Source: CAMEON01 sp045643785
GTDB lineage: Bacteria > Bacillota > Clostridia > Oscillospirales > CAG-272
Direction of reading: 5' to 3'
DNA length: 27,091 nucleotides
Assembly: GCA_045643785.1 (NCBI GenBank)
Contig: JAZRFR010000162.1
Span: 1-27,091, forward strand
Position numbers and translations under genes: made by a program. Positions 6,697-13,589 of the stretch are shown one piece after another. Under the pieces are notes generated by a model. It was given only the letters and a program-made list of their open reading frames with translations. It was not told the DNA's origin and searched no databases. Numbering within the stretch: the first letter of the stretch is position 1; each line of letters starts with the position of its first letter.

Positions 6697-7683
6697 ATGA
6701 GATACCATACCGTCAACAACCGTACCTACGAAATTCTGGATACATCCAAGCCCTATTTCCTCGGCCGTTGGTTTGAAAAAGAGATCGACGGCGTTCCCCA
6801 CATGCTCACCACCACCGACGGAGCGCAGATCTACTTTCTGATCGAGGGCTGTACCTCCTTTGATCTGAACTTCACCGAGATCACCCGCATCCGCACCCCC
6901 TATTTCGCCTACTCCATCGACGGAAGCGAGCCTGTCCGTCAGCACATAACCGATCCAACCGTCTGCCTGCCCGATACCGAACGCCACGCTATTTGCATTG
7001 TAGCCGACGGCATGACCGAGGGGGAGGGGAAGTGGTATGAGGAGATCGGCTTTGCCTTGAAGTCGGTCATCCCCGCCGAGGGAGGCAGACTGTGGGGCAT
7101 CAAGCCCACCGCCCCCTTGGTGTTCTTCTACGGCGACAGCATCACCGAGGGCATCCGCTCGGTCAGCATGGCCCCCGACAGCGACGGCAGCAGTGCCACC
7201 CATGCTTACCCCTGGTACTGCGCCGAGTCGCTGGGTGTTACCCCCTACTATATCGGCTATGGCGCGTCGGGACTCATCCGCGTGGGCTGGTTCCATACCA
7301 TGGAAAAGGCTATGGACTATCTGAGCTGGCAGCATCCCGTGGAGGAATCTCCCGCTGCCAATCAACAGCCCGACCTCATTGTCATCAACCACGGTACCAA
7401 CGACGGAGGCTTTTTGCCCCAGGAGTTCACCGTGGCCTTGCGGGGCACCCTTGCCCACCTGTACAAGAAATACCCCGACGTTCCCGTGGTTTACGTCATC
7501 CCCCTCGTGCAGGCCCATGCCGCCGTCATCCGCCGCCTCATGGCCGATTACCCGAAGGGATACGTCATCGAGTCCGAGGGCTGGCCCGTGACCTTCACCG
7601 ACGGCGTCCATCCCAACGGGGAGGGAGCCAAGGTCATGGGAGAGAAAATAGCCGAGGGGATACGCGCCCTGGGGCTGATCTGA
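6697..7683 (+). CDS. SGNH/GDSL esterase, CE2-like carbohydrate esterase
   Basis: This 328-aa protein has an N-terminal beta-sandwich-like domain (about 1–120) and a C-terminal SGNH hydrolase domain. Block I is GDSITEG (Ser nucleophile), block III is NHGTND and block V is DGVHPN (catalytic Asp/His). A beta-sandwich ahead of an SGNH domain is the layout of CE2 acetyl-xylan/deacetylating esterases. There is no signal peptide, so it probably removes acetyl or other acyl groups from imported oligosaccharides. Start choice: ATG at 6697 with GGTGGG just upstream; a GTG at 6688 is a close alternative. It follows luxS by 12 nt, which looks like transcriptional coupling rather than a shared pathway. 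A structured repeat follows. Confidence 0.85.
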   Translation: MRYHTVNNRTYEILDTSKPYFLGRWFEKEIDGVPHMLTTTDGAQIYFLIEGCTSFDLNFTEITRIRTPYFAYSIDGSEPVRQHITDPTVCLPDTERHAICIVADGMTEGEGKWYEEIGFALKSVIPAEGGRLWGIKPTAPLVFFYGDSITEGIRSVSMAPDSDGSSATHAYPWYCAESLGVTPYYIGYGASGLIRVGWFHTMEKAMDYLSWQHPVEESPAANQQPDLIVINHGTNDGGFLPQEFTVALRGTLAHLYKKYPDVPVVYVIPLVQAHAAVIRRLMADYPKGYVIESEGWPVTFTDGVHPNGEGAKVMGEKIAEGIRALGLI

Positions 7684-7729
7684 GGTGAGGAGCTTCAAAT
7701 TGCAGTTTATGGGGGAGCGAGAGAGCGCC

Positions 7730-7931
7730 GGGAAAAAACTTCTTGAAAGCCTCCTCGCTACGCTCGGTGCAAGTTTGCTTTCAGCAAACATTGCGAAGTT
7801 TTTCCCCAGACCCCTTTTCAAGAACTTTCAAAAAAGATATTGATAAATAACCCTTTTTGAAAGTTTTTGGAGTTCCAAGAACCTTTTTTCAAAAAGGTTC
7901 TTGGTGGGGGGGCAGGGGGCAACGCCCCCTG
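7730..7931. repeat. Composite structured intergenic repeat, copy 2
   Basis: It fills most of the 315-nt gap between two convergent genes (7684–7998). In order: outer arms 7730–7742 and 7795–7807; a module CTCGCTACGCTCGGTGCAA with the inner hairpin GTTTGCT/AGCAAAC (7773–7789); a 25-nt stretch at 7810–7834 that recurs exactly at 24518–24542; TTGAAAGTTTTTGG (7857–7870), also exact at 24563–24576; a 14-bp perfect stem around TC (7875–7904); and a CAGGGGGC/GCCCCCTG hairpin (7913–7931). The last two parts match copy 1. No open frame here looks real. Confidence 0.75.
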
Positions 7932-7955
7932 GTAAACCCCAATTTACGTATCAAA

Positions 7956-7993
7956 AAAGATCCGCGCACGGCTCAAACCGTATGCGGATCTTT
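7956..7993 (-). terminator. Rho-independent terminator of the zinc-ribbon gene
   Basis: AAAGATCCGC / GCGGATCTTT (7956–7965 with 7984–7993), with an inner CACGG/CCGTA-type extension. Read on the minus strand the stem ends in a run of six T. It lies 6 nt past the stop of the 7999–8433 gene. Confidence 0.85.
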
Positions 7994-7998
7994 CTGTT

Positions 7999-8433
7999 TT
8001 ACTTCACATTCACTCCAAACCGTTCTCCGCACCGCGGGCATTTCACCTGATGCTTGCCTTTTTCTCGGGGCAGGCGCAGGGTGGACTTGCAGTGAGGGCA
8101 GGAACGGAAAATATGATCGGCGGTATCGGGGGGAAGGCGGCGCTTGGGCTTGCGGCGGAATTTTGCCTTAAAGCGGAGCCAGGCCTGGTTTTCCCGACGG
8201 CGCTTGGAAATATTGCGGGAGAAGAAGCGGTACATGGCAAAGATCATAAGCCCCAGAGCCACAGCGTAAAAGGCAATGGAAATCATGGCCAGTACAGGTT
8301 CTACGTTTCCCAACACGTTGAGAACGGTACCGATAAAGAGCAGGATCAGCTCACAGACGAACAGAGCGTTGTACAGGCTGTCCGCGCCGTAGCGCCCGTA
8401 CAGAAAGCGGGCAAGTTTTTCGCGAAGTCTCAT
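7999..8433 (-). CDS. Two-TM protein with C-terminal zinc ribbon
   Basis: This 144-aa protein has two membrane helices (about residues 24–43 and 48–69), a very basic linker (RNISKRRRENQ, RRKPKRR), and then a zinc ribbon, CPHC … CPRC, with 17 residues between the pairs. The ribbon is probably cytoplasmic and may bind nucleic acid or protein. Function is unknown. It is downstream of spoIIGA–sigE on the same strand, but a 136-nt gap suggests it may have its own promoter. The best ribosome site (AGGAG) is 16 nt before this ATG, longer than usual; no better start is seen in frame. In Bacillus sigG occupies this position, so the order here differs. Confidence 0.75.
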   Translation of the reverse strand: MRLREKLARFLYGRYGADSLYNALFVCELILLFIGTVLNVLGNVEPVLAMISIAFYAVALGLMIFAMYRFFSRNISKRRRENQAWLRFKAKFRRKPKRRLPPDTADHIFRSCPHCKSTLRLPREKGKHQVKCPRCGERFGVNVK

Positions 8434-8569
8434 GCGGGTGATTAACGAACTCCTATATGACAGTATGAGAGGGATCTCTATAAGGTATCATACCACAAAA
8501 TGATGAAGTCTGTGTGAACTGTCGGAGAAGGTCGAGGAAAAAAGATTACGATCGCGGGATAAAGGCCCG

Positions 8570-9295
8570 TTATGACGTTTCCAAAAAGACCCGCAGTTTT
8601 TTGAGAATCTTCTTTTCCAGCCTGGATATGTAGGACTGGGAGATGCCCAATAGATCGGCTACCTCGCTCTGTGTCATCTCTTTCTGCCCGTTCAACCCGA
8701 AACGAAGCTCAATGATGAAGCGCTCCCGCTCCTCCAGCCGCGCCACCGCGCGGTGCAGAGCCTGCCGCTCCTCGGTCGCTTCCAATTCCTGCATGACGGG
8801 TTCTTCATCGCTGCCCAGTATGTCGGAGAGCAACAGCTCGTTTCCGTCCCAATCGGTATTGAGGGGCTCGTCGATGGAGACCTCCTGCCGCCCGCCGATC
8901 TTGCGTAAATACATGAGAATTTCGTTCTCAATACAGCGGGATGCATATGTTGCCAATTTGATATTTTTGTCCGAGCGGAAGGTATTCACCGCCTTGATGA
9001 GCCCCAGCGTTCCGATGGAGATCAGATCCTCGATGCCTACACCCGAGTTCTCATATCGCCGCGCAATAAACGCCACCAGACGCAGATTCCGTTCAATGAG
9101 CAGGGAACGAGCCTCCTCCGCGCCCTCTCCCCCATCCTCCAGCGTAGCGACGGCGTGCGCTTCTTCCTCTCTCGACAGCGGTTGGGGAAGCACGTCGGGG
9201 CCGTTGATGTAGTAGATCCCCCGCCGTCCGTGCAACAGACAGGCGATTTTTTGGACCATCCATGAAAGCTTTGGAATATGTATCGAGTATTTCAT
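8570..9295 (-). CDS. sigE: Sporulation sigma factor SigE (pro-sigma-E)
   Basis: Sigma-E drives mother-cell transcription early in sporulation. The 241-aa protein has an N-terminal pro-sequence of about 27 residues, with the processing region just before YYINGPDVLPQPLS, closely matching the Bacillus pattern. Region 2 follows (RNLRLVAFIARRYEN, GIEDLISIGTLGLIKAVNTF, KLATYASRCIENEILMYLR), then the SigE-typical DEPLNTDWDGNELLLSDILG. Region 4 with its helix-turn-helix is at the end (MTQSEVADLLGISQSYISRL). AAGGAG lies about 10 nt before the ATG, and only 18 nt separate it from spoIIGA, so the two are one operon. It is the best evidence that this organism belongs to a spore-forming lineage. Confidence 0.97.
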   Translation of the reverse strand: MKYSIHIPKLSWMVQKIACLLHGRRGIYYINGPDVLPQPLSREEEAHAVATLEDGGEGAEEARSLLIERNLRLVAFIARRYENSGVGIEDLISIGTLGLIKAVNTFRSDKNIKLATYASRCIENEILMYLRKIGGRQEVSIDEPLNTDWDGNELLLSDILGSDEEPVMQELEATEERQALHRAVARLEERERFIIELRFGLNGQKEMTQSEVADLLGISQSYISRLEKKILKKLRVFLETS

Positions 9296-9313
9296 ATCTA
9301 TATCTCCTTGCGG

Positions 9314-10183
9314 TTAGTTGATCAGTTCTGCCGGAACGATGGCTTGGGTTTGTGTAAGCTCCGCCGAGGCGATCACGGCATTTACCTCCCGCCATTGCTC
9401 TTTGTCTCTGTGGGTATAGGAAATCCGAATTCGATCCGGAACAAAGCCCGTCAGTACGCCGTGTCCCGTGGCGCTCCCTGCGGGGATCAGCCGCAACCTT
9501 TTGGCATCCGACGGTGACAGGGAGGAGGCGGATTGACTGTCCTCCATAACCCGTGCCAGTTCGGGGGATAGCAAACGTGAAAGGCGGCGGCGGTCTGCGC
9601 AGATCACAAGCCTCCCGCTCAAGGGATCCCGCAACAGATTTCCCGTGTCAACCAGACCGTCCAGCTCCAATTTTTTGTCATCCAGCTCTACCGTCACACG
9701 GCATTGGCGAGTGCTGTGGGCCTTGCGAAAAAAACGGCCGCCGGACAGGGTGATGATACTGCCCAGTATCGCCAGAAGGGCAAAGAGCCATGCGCCGATC
9801 CCCTCCTCCCCGGAGGGCAAGGCGTTGAGGAATCCGATGCGGTTGAAAAAATTGAATAGCACCGTCATGACCCCGCCAAGGGTCATGGAGAGCAGGAGAT
9901 ATACCGCCGCCGTCACGAATAACCGCCTGATCCCACCTGTCTTCGGCTCCCAAAAAACCAAGGCGCACAGCACGAGGTATACCCCCATGTCCAGAAGCAG
10001 AGCCGGAGCCTGTCCCGATTCAAAAAACAGCGCGGCAACCGCATATATTCCGCCGAGCATCGCCCCGATCAGCACCCGCCACGGGGAAAGCCTGCGGTGA
10101 AGCAACCGCCCCGTCATGCAGAAGCAGAGCCCGTCCATGCCCGCGTTGATCAAAAACAGAAGATCCGCGTATACCTCGATCAT
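9314..10183 (-). CDS. spoIIGA: Sigma-E processing peptidase SpoIIGA
   Basis: SpoIIGA is a membrane aspartic protease of the sporulation septum that removes the pro-sequence of sigma-E. The 289-aa protein has about five membrane helices in residues 1–150 (YADLLFLINAGMDGLCF, VLIGAMLGGIYAVAALFF, LLLDMGVYLVLCALVFW, and two more) and a C-terminal protease domain with the catalytic DTGNLLRDP motif (D179). The start at 10183 is set by AAGGAGG 8–9 nt upstream; a longer frame to 10252 has no ribosome site. It lies immediately before sigE, as in other spore formers. Sequence similarity within this family is low, so the call rests on topology, the DTG motif and context. Confidence 0.93.
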   Translation of the reverse strand: MIEVYADLLFLINAGMDGLCFCMTGRLLHRRLSPWRVLIGAMLGGIYAVAALFFESGQAPALLLDMGVYLVLCALVFWEPKTGGIRRLFVTAAVYLLLSMTLGGVMTVLFNFFNRIGFLNALPSGEEGIGAWLFALLAILGSIITLSGGRFFRKAHSTRQCRVTVELDDKKLELDGLVDTGNLLRDPLSGRLVICADRRRLSRLLSPELARVMEDSQSASSLSPSDAKRLRLIPAGSATGHGVLTGFVPDRIRISYTHRDKEQWREVNAVIASAELTQTQAIVPAELIN

Positions 10184-10322
10184 GCCATACGCCTCCTTGT
10201 ACATAGTTGGATGGCATTCATTATATCTCATCGCCTCCGCATCATTTGTCATACTGCGCAGGTGGTGCCCGGAATCGTTAGACAGATTTTGCCTGCTATC
10301 TCGGAAAATTCATAAATTCTGC

Positions 10323-10351
10323 TTGAATCCCCCGTGAAAAAAAGGTATAAT
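10323..10351 (+). promoter_or_regulatory. SigA-type promoter for the lipoprotein gene
   Basis: TTGAAT (10323–10328), 17 nt, TATAAT (10346–10351). It faces away from spoIIGA in the 233-nt divergent gap. I could not see an equally good promoter for spoIIGA. Confidence 0.75.
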
Positions 10352-10416
10352 GGGGAAAAGAAATTACGGGCGGTCGTACAGTATCAGCGTATGCGTCCGC
10401 CACGCGAGGTATGCCT

Positions 10417-10968
10417 ATGAACAAGATTCGATTCCTTTCCATGTTCCTGTTTATCGGTTTGTTGTTGACCTTGCCTGCCTGCAATGGGCAGGAGCCATCC
10501 TACGAGGATCGTGAAACCTTTGAACAGCAAACCTACGTTGTTCCCGAAAATACGGATATGACTTTTCTGGATTGCATCATGGATTCCGCCTACGGGGCAG
10601 ATTCTCCCGAGGGCGCCTGGCTTGCAGGATGCTCGTCTTCGGATCGGGACGATTTTTTTGATGCGTACACGCTCCGCTGTGAAACCGCGGAAAACGGGAA
10701 TACAATCTTTACGTATCTCATATACTATCCCCACGGAGGCGACGCCGTCACGGTGACCCCCGAATTGCTGGAGGGAGAGAATGAATACGTAATCAATCTT
10801 CACTATGCCAAGGGAGCGGGGATCAACGGCTATTCGCTGTGCTACCTGTCGGTGACCCTGCCGACGGACAATCCTCCCCACGTACGCCTGCTCGTGGACG
10901 ACGAGGTGTTGGGAGTTCTGTCTACCGTTACGGAAAGCGCTATTTCCACAGGCAACCAAAACGAATGA
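10417..10968 (+). CDS. Putative lipoprotein, unknown function
   Basis: This 183-aa protein opens with a type II signal peptide: MNKIRF, a hydrophobic core (MFLFIGLLLTL) and lipobox LPAC with the lipidated Cys at about residue 22. The mature part is acidic, with scattered Cys residues and beta-strand character, and no family I recognise. It should be anchored to the outer face of the cell membrane. The ATG at 10417 is chosen over that at 10411 because GAGG lies 7 nt upstream. It is a single-gene transcript, promoter 10323–10351, with a hairpin after the stop. Being divergent from spoIIGA does not by itself imply a sporulation role. Confidence 0.8.
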   Translation: MNKIRFLSMFLFIGLLLTLPACNGQEPSYEDRETFEQQTYVVPENTDMTFLDCIMDSAYGADSPEGAWLAGCSSSDRDDFFDAYTLRCETAENGNTIFTYLIYYPHGGDAVTVTPELLEGENEYVINLHYAKGAGINGYSLCYLSVTLPTDNPPHVRLLVDDEVLGVLSTVTESAISTGNQNE

Positions 10969-10981
10969 TCGCATTACGCTA

Positions 10982-11007
10982 CGGCGTGAAATCGCGTGTT
11001 CACGCCG
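10982..11007 (+). terminator. Hairpin after the lipoprotein gene
   Basis: CGGCGTGAA / TTCACGCCG, a 9-bp perfect stem with an 8-nt loop, starting 13 nt past the stop. The nearest T-run (TTTTT) begins 9 nt after the stem, so termination may be weak. Confidence 0.5.
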
Positions 11008-11043
11008 AATACACGGTTTTTCGACAAAAAATTCAAAAACATC

Positions 11044-11072
11044 TTGACAAACGGGCGTCTATCGGCTATAAT
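11044..11072 (+). promoter_or_regulatory. Consensus SigA promoter for the acyl carrier protein
   Basis: TTGACA (11044–11049), exactly 17 nt, TATAAT (11067–11072): both boxes are perfect. Predicted start is near 11079. Confidence 0.93.
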
Positions 11073-11093
11073 AGTACTGTTGTTATATAGGAA

Positions 11094-11130
11094 GGGTATG
11101 GAAGCATACCCAATCTCAACCGCATTGCGG
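11094..11130 (+). other. Two small hairpins in the acyl carrier protein leader
   Basis: GGGTATG–GAAG–CATACCC (11094–11111, 7-bp perfect stem) and CCGC–ATT–GCGG (11120–11130) sit in the roughly 70-nt leader, just before the GGAG site. They may stabilise the transcript or tune translation. Confidence 0.5.
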
Positions 11131-11149
11131 GGAAATGGAGTTTACACAT

Positions 11150-11374
11150 ATGTTTGAGACCTTGAAGAAGCTGCTCGTGGACGAGCTGCAGATCGATCCC
11201 AAGACCATCACTGCCGATGCCGAGCTTTCCGCGGATCTGGGCATCAATTCCATCGAGCTTGCAAATCTCGTCATGCTCTGCGAGGAGAAGTTTGACGTAA
11301 CCGTTGACGACGATGATATCCACAAGCTGGTGACCGTAGGCGACGTAGTCGAGTACCTCGAGAGCCTGCAGTAA
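11150..11374 (+). CDS. Acyl carrier protein
   Basis: This 74-aa acidic four-helix protein carries acyl chains on a phosphopantetheine arm, attached at the Ser of LGINSIELANL (usual form D-S-L; here N-S-I). Length and the MFETLKKLLVDEL start are typical. The ATG at 11150 was chosen over 11135 because GGAG is 9 nt upstream and the product then matches family length. It is alone between its own consensus promoter and a terminator, with no fatty-acid genes beside it. It could serve the main fatty-acid synthase or a dedicated pathway; the neighbours do not decide. Confidence 0.93.
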   Translation: MFETLKKLLVDELQIDPKTITADAELSADLGINSIELANLVMLCEEKFDVTVDDDDIHKLVTVGDVVEYLESLQ

Positions 11375-11390
11375 TTCTCAAATCAAATGA

Positions 11391-11427
11391 AACGGCGCGA
11401 CCGCGTATGCAGCGGCGCGCCGTTTTT
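11391..11427 (+). terminator. Rho-independent terminator after the acyl carrier protein
   Basis: ACGGCGCG / CGCGCCGT stem (11392–11399 with 11416–11423) followed by TTTTT. Confidence 0.88.
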
Positions 11428-11489
11428 CTTGTATACGTATGGTAGACGTGAGGATCGGGCATACTGTATGAAAACGCGCGGAGGTGTCT

Positions 11490-12170
11490 ATGATCACAAT
11501 TCTCATTCGTACCCTGATCATTTACGTTTCCCTCATCATGATCATGCGTTTCATGGGGAAGCGCCAGCTGGGAGAATTGGAGATCTCGGATCTGGTGACG
11601 ACACTTCTTGTGTCCGAGATCGCATCCCTTCCTCTGACCAATACCGATATTCCCCTGTCCCATGCCATAATGCCCATCCTGGTGCTCACGTCCTTGGAAG
11701 TACTTCTGTCGGGCGCCCAGATCAAGATTCCTCTCCTGAAGAATCTCTTCGCGATCCGCCCCGCGATCCTCATCCGCCACGGTGTGCCCGATCGCGCCGT
11801 GATGCGCTCGGTGCGCGTGTCCTCGGAAGAACTGCTCTCCCAGCTTCGACAGAAGGATATTACCGACCCGGACGAGGTGGAATACGCCATTCTGGAGCCC
11901 AACGGGCAGATCAGCGTGGTCAAAAAAGCGCAGGAGCAGTCGCCGACACTGACACAGCTGGACATGAAAACACAGGAGCGCGGCATGATGCATATGGTGA
12001 TCTGTGACGGAAAAATCAATCCCCGCAATTTGTCTTTGGCAGGGAAGGATCAGCGGTGGCTGGAGGCGTATCTGCTCACCAAACGAACCCGTGCGGAGGA
12101 CGTGTTTCTGCTGCTGGTGGATGACAGCGGACAAACCCGTCTGTATCCCAAAGAGGGGGTGACGCCGTGA
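11490..12170 (+). CDS. DUF421 (YetF-like) membrane protein
   Basis: This 226-aa protein has two or three N-terminal membrane helices (ILIRTLIIYVSLIMIMRFM; HAIMPILVLTSLEVLL) around the family signature MGKRQLGELEISDLVTTLLVSEIAS. A soluble YetF C-terminal domain follows, including LLSQLRQKDITDPDEVEYAILEPNGQISV. DUF421 proteins occur in spore formers, and their exact role is unsettled. The ATG at 11490 has GCGGAGG 5–6 nt upstream; the GTG at 11484 lies inside that site. The stop overlaps the GTG of the DUF4363 gene by 3 nt, a pairing common in Clostridia. Confidence 0.9.
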   Translation: MITILIRTLIIYVSLIMIMRFMGKRQLGELEISDLVTTLLVSEIASLPLTNTDIPLSHAIMPILVLTSLEVLLSGAQIKIPLLKNLFAIRPAILIRHGVPDRAVMRSVRVSSEELLSQLRQKDITDPDEVEYAILEPNGQISVVKKAQEQSPTLTQLDMKTQERGMMHMVICDGKINPRNLSLAGKDQRWLEAYLLTKRTRAEDVFLLLVDDSGQTRLYPKEGVTP

Positions 12171-12538
12171 AAGGATGTATCCTGGCCGCCGCGATTCTTC
12201 TGGTGGTTCTGGGCGGCGTGATTTTCAATGCGTTCTTTATCCGCCACACCACGAATCAGCTTATGGCGTGGGTGGAGGCTCTGCCGGCTATCCCAGATCC
12301 GAAAGAGACGCCCCGCGACATCGCGACGATCCGCGAAAGATTGGAGAAAAAAGCGATTTTTCTGGGCATTACCGTGGCCTACGCCGCCATTGACCGCGTA
12401 TCCGAAGCCCTGATTTCCTTGGAATCCTTTGCAAAAACGGGGGATCAGCGGCAGTACGACGTGACCCGTGCCCTGCTCGTTGATCTCATTGAGGAACTGG
12501 CCCGCACAGAGAAAATTACCGTAGACAATATTCTGTGA
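12167..12538 (+). CDS. DUF4363-family protein
   Basis: This 123-aa protein has one N-terminal membrane helix or uncleaved signal anchor (ILAAAILLVVLGGVIFNAFF) and a helical, charged remainder (RDIATIRERLEKKAIFLG… RALLVDLIEELARTEKI) predicted to lie outside the cell. It starts at a GTG overlapping the DUF421 stop, with AGAGGGGG 7 nt upstream. A small single-helix protein in this exact position fits DUF4363, whose function is unknown; the two proteins probably work together at the membrane. A terminator follows directly. Confidence 0.82.
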   Translation: MKGCILAAAILLVVLGGVIFNAFFIRHTTNQLMAWVEALPAIPDPKETPRDIATIRERLEKKAIFLGITVAYAAIDRVSEALISLESFAKTGDQRQYDVTRALLVDLIEELARTEKITVDNIL

Positions 12539-12539
12539 A

Positions 12540-12575
12540 AAAGGCTCACACCTCCGTAGGAGTGTGTGAGCCTTT
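12540..12575. terminator. Bidirectional terminator between convergent genes
   Basis: AAAGGCTCACAC / GTGTGAGCCTTT (12540–12551 with 12564–12575) with an inner CTCC–GTA–GGAG stem. The A-run and T-run let it serve both the DUF4363 operon and the minus-strand ATPase gene. Confidence 0.85.
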
Positions 12576-12581
12576 CTGTGT

Positions 12582-13469
12582 TCAATCGAATTCGTGTCGA
12601 TGAGCTTCAAAGAAATCGTGGTAGAGCCGCACGTTGGAAAGCTCGGTCCACTTTCTCGTCTCCACGGGTTTGCTGTCCAGATCGTAGATCTTGGCTCCGC
12701 GAAGGGCAAGCAGGAAGGGCGAGTGGGTGGAGATGATGAACTGACAGCCGTAGAAGCGGGCGCTGTCCTCAATGAAGCGGGCCAGCTCCAACTGCCGCTC
12801 GGCGGAGAGGCTGTTCTCGGGCTCATCCAGGAGGTACAGGGCGTTGCCGCGGATCTTCTCGGCGAAATACCCGTAGGCGTTCTCACCGTTGGACTGACCG
12901 GGGAGATTCTTGGGAAGTCGTCGGGCGACGTAATCGGAGCGAGTGCTCGTCCACGCGTCACGGCGGTGTTGCAGCTCCTCAAAATCCTCCAGAGAGCGCA
13001 TTTGGAAGCCGTCCTGACGGAGACTCCGCCACTCGTCGATCAACTCGTCCCGCTTGCGATCCACGCCCTCGTTGAGGGCACGGAAGCTCAGCATATAGTC
13101 GAAAACGTCATCGCTGGTGATGATGCAGCTTCCCTCGGGCGGGTCATTTTCCCCAGCCAACTCCGCGCGGCAATAGGTCAGGTAATCCTCATAGCAGGGG
13201 GTATGGCTGAAGGGGGATGTACGGTGAAGTTTCAGCTTCTGCGCGATGATGTTGAGGATGGTGGACTTGCCCGATCCGTTGCCCCCGTACAGGAGGGTGA
13301 CGGTGGAAAAATCCAGCCGCTCCAGATACTTGAAGGGAAATATCTTGAAGGGGTAGGCGTTGTTCATATCCATACAGGACATATTCAGCTTAGAGGATCG
13401 CTTGTCGGCTAACAGGTACACCAATTCGTCGTGGTCACTGGCCAGACTGAAGGATTCAAGGTAGATCAT
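12582..13469 (-). CDS. AAA-family ATPase (RecF/SMC-type fold, stand-alone)
   Basis: This 295-aa ATPase has Walker A GGNGSGKST (62–70), Walker B ALYLLDEPEN (near 210) with the catalytic Glu after Asp, and a switch His in STHSPF (near 249). The spacing, with a helical insert between Walker A and B (DRKRDELIDEWRSL…), puts it among ABC-type predicted ATPases of the AAA_21/OLD-related kind. It is soluble. No nuclease, toxin or transporter gene is beside it, so a defence role is not supported. It has its own consensus promoter, AAGGAG before the ATG, and shares a terminator with the convergent DUF4363 operon. Confidence 0.88.
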   Translation of the reverse strand: MIYLESFSLASDHDELVYLLADKRSSKLNMSCMDMNNAYPFKIFPFKYLERLDFSTVTLLYGGNGSGKSTILNIIAQKLKLHRTSPFSHTPCYEDYLTYCRAELAGENDPPEGSCIITSDDVFDYMLSFRALNEGVDRKRDELIDEWRSLRQDGFQMRSLEDFEELQHRRDAWTSTRSDYVARRLPKNLPGQSNGENAYGYFAEKIRGNALYLLDEPENSLSAERQLELARFIEDSARFYGCQFIISTHSPFLLALRGAKIYDLDSKPVETRKWTELSNVRLYHDFFEAHRHEFD

Positions 13470-13497
13470 AGGCGGCTCCTTTCATGGAGTATGATTC

Positions 13498-13526
13498 ATT
13501 ATAGCACATAAGGTAGGGAATGTCAA
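13498..13526 (-). promoter_or_regulatory. Consensus SigA promoter for the AAA ATPase
   Basis: On the minus strand: TTGACA (13526–13521), 17 nt, TATAAT (13503–13498). Both boxes are perfect; the leader is about 20 nt and contains AAGGAG. Confidence 0.93.
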
Positions 13527-13538
13527 TAGGAGAAGGAA

Positions 13539-13567
13539 AGGGGAAGCCTTTGACGTGGGCTTCCCCT
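13539..13567 (-). terminator. Hairpin terminator after the leucine-rich-repeat gene
   Basis: AGGGGAAGCC / GGCTTCCCCT, 10 bp, read on the minus strand and followed by a pyrimidine-rich TTTCCTT stretch. It ends the 13590–14524 transcript. Confidence 0.7.
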
Positions 13568-13589
13568 ATATGATATTCTGTATGGAGAA

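Noticed and set aside
10278..10284. Spo0A box upstream of spoIIGA (TGTCTAA on the minus strand)
   Set aside because: It differs from TGTCGAA at a core position and no matching promoter was seen, so it is too weak to call.
12582..13469. Anti-phage defence system centred on the AAA ATPase
   Set aside because: No nuclease, toxin, reverse transcriptase or other effector gene lies next to it.
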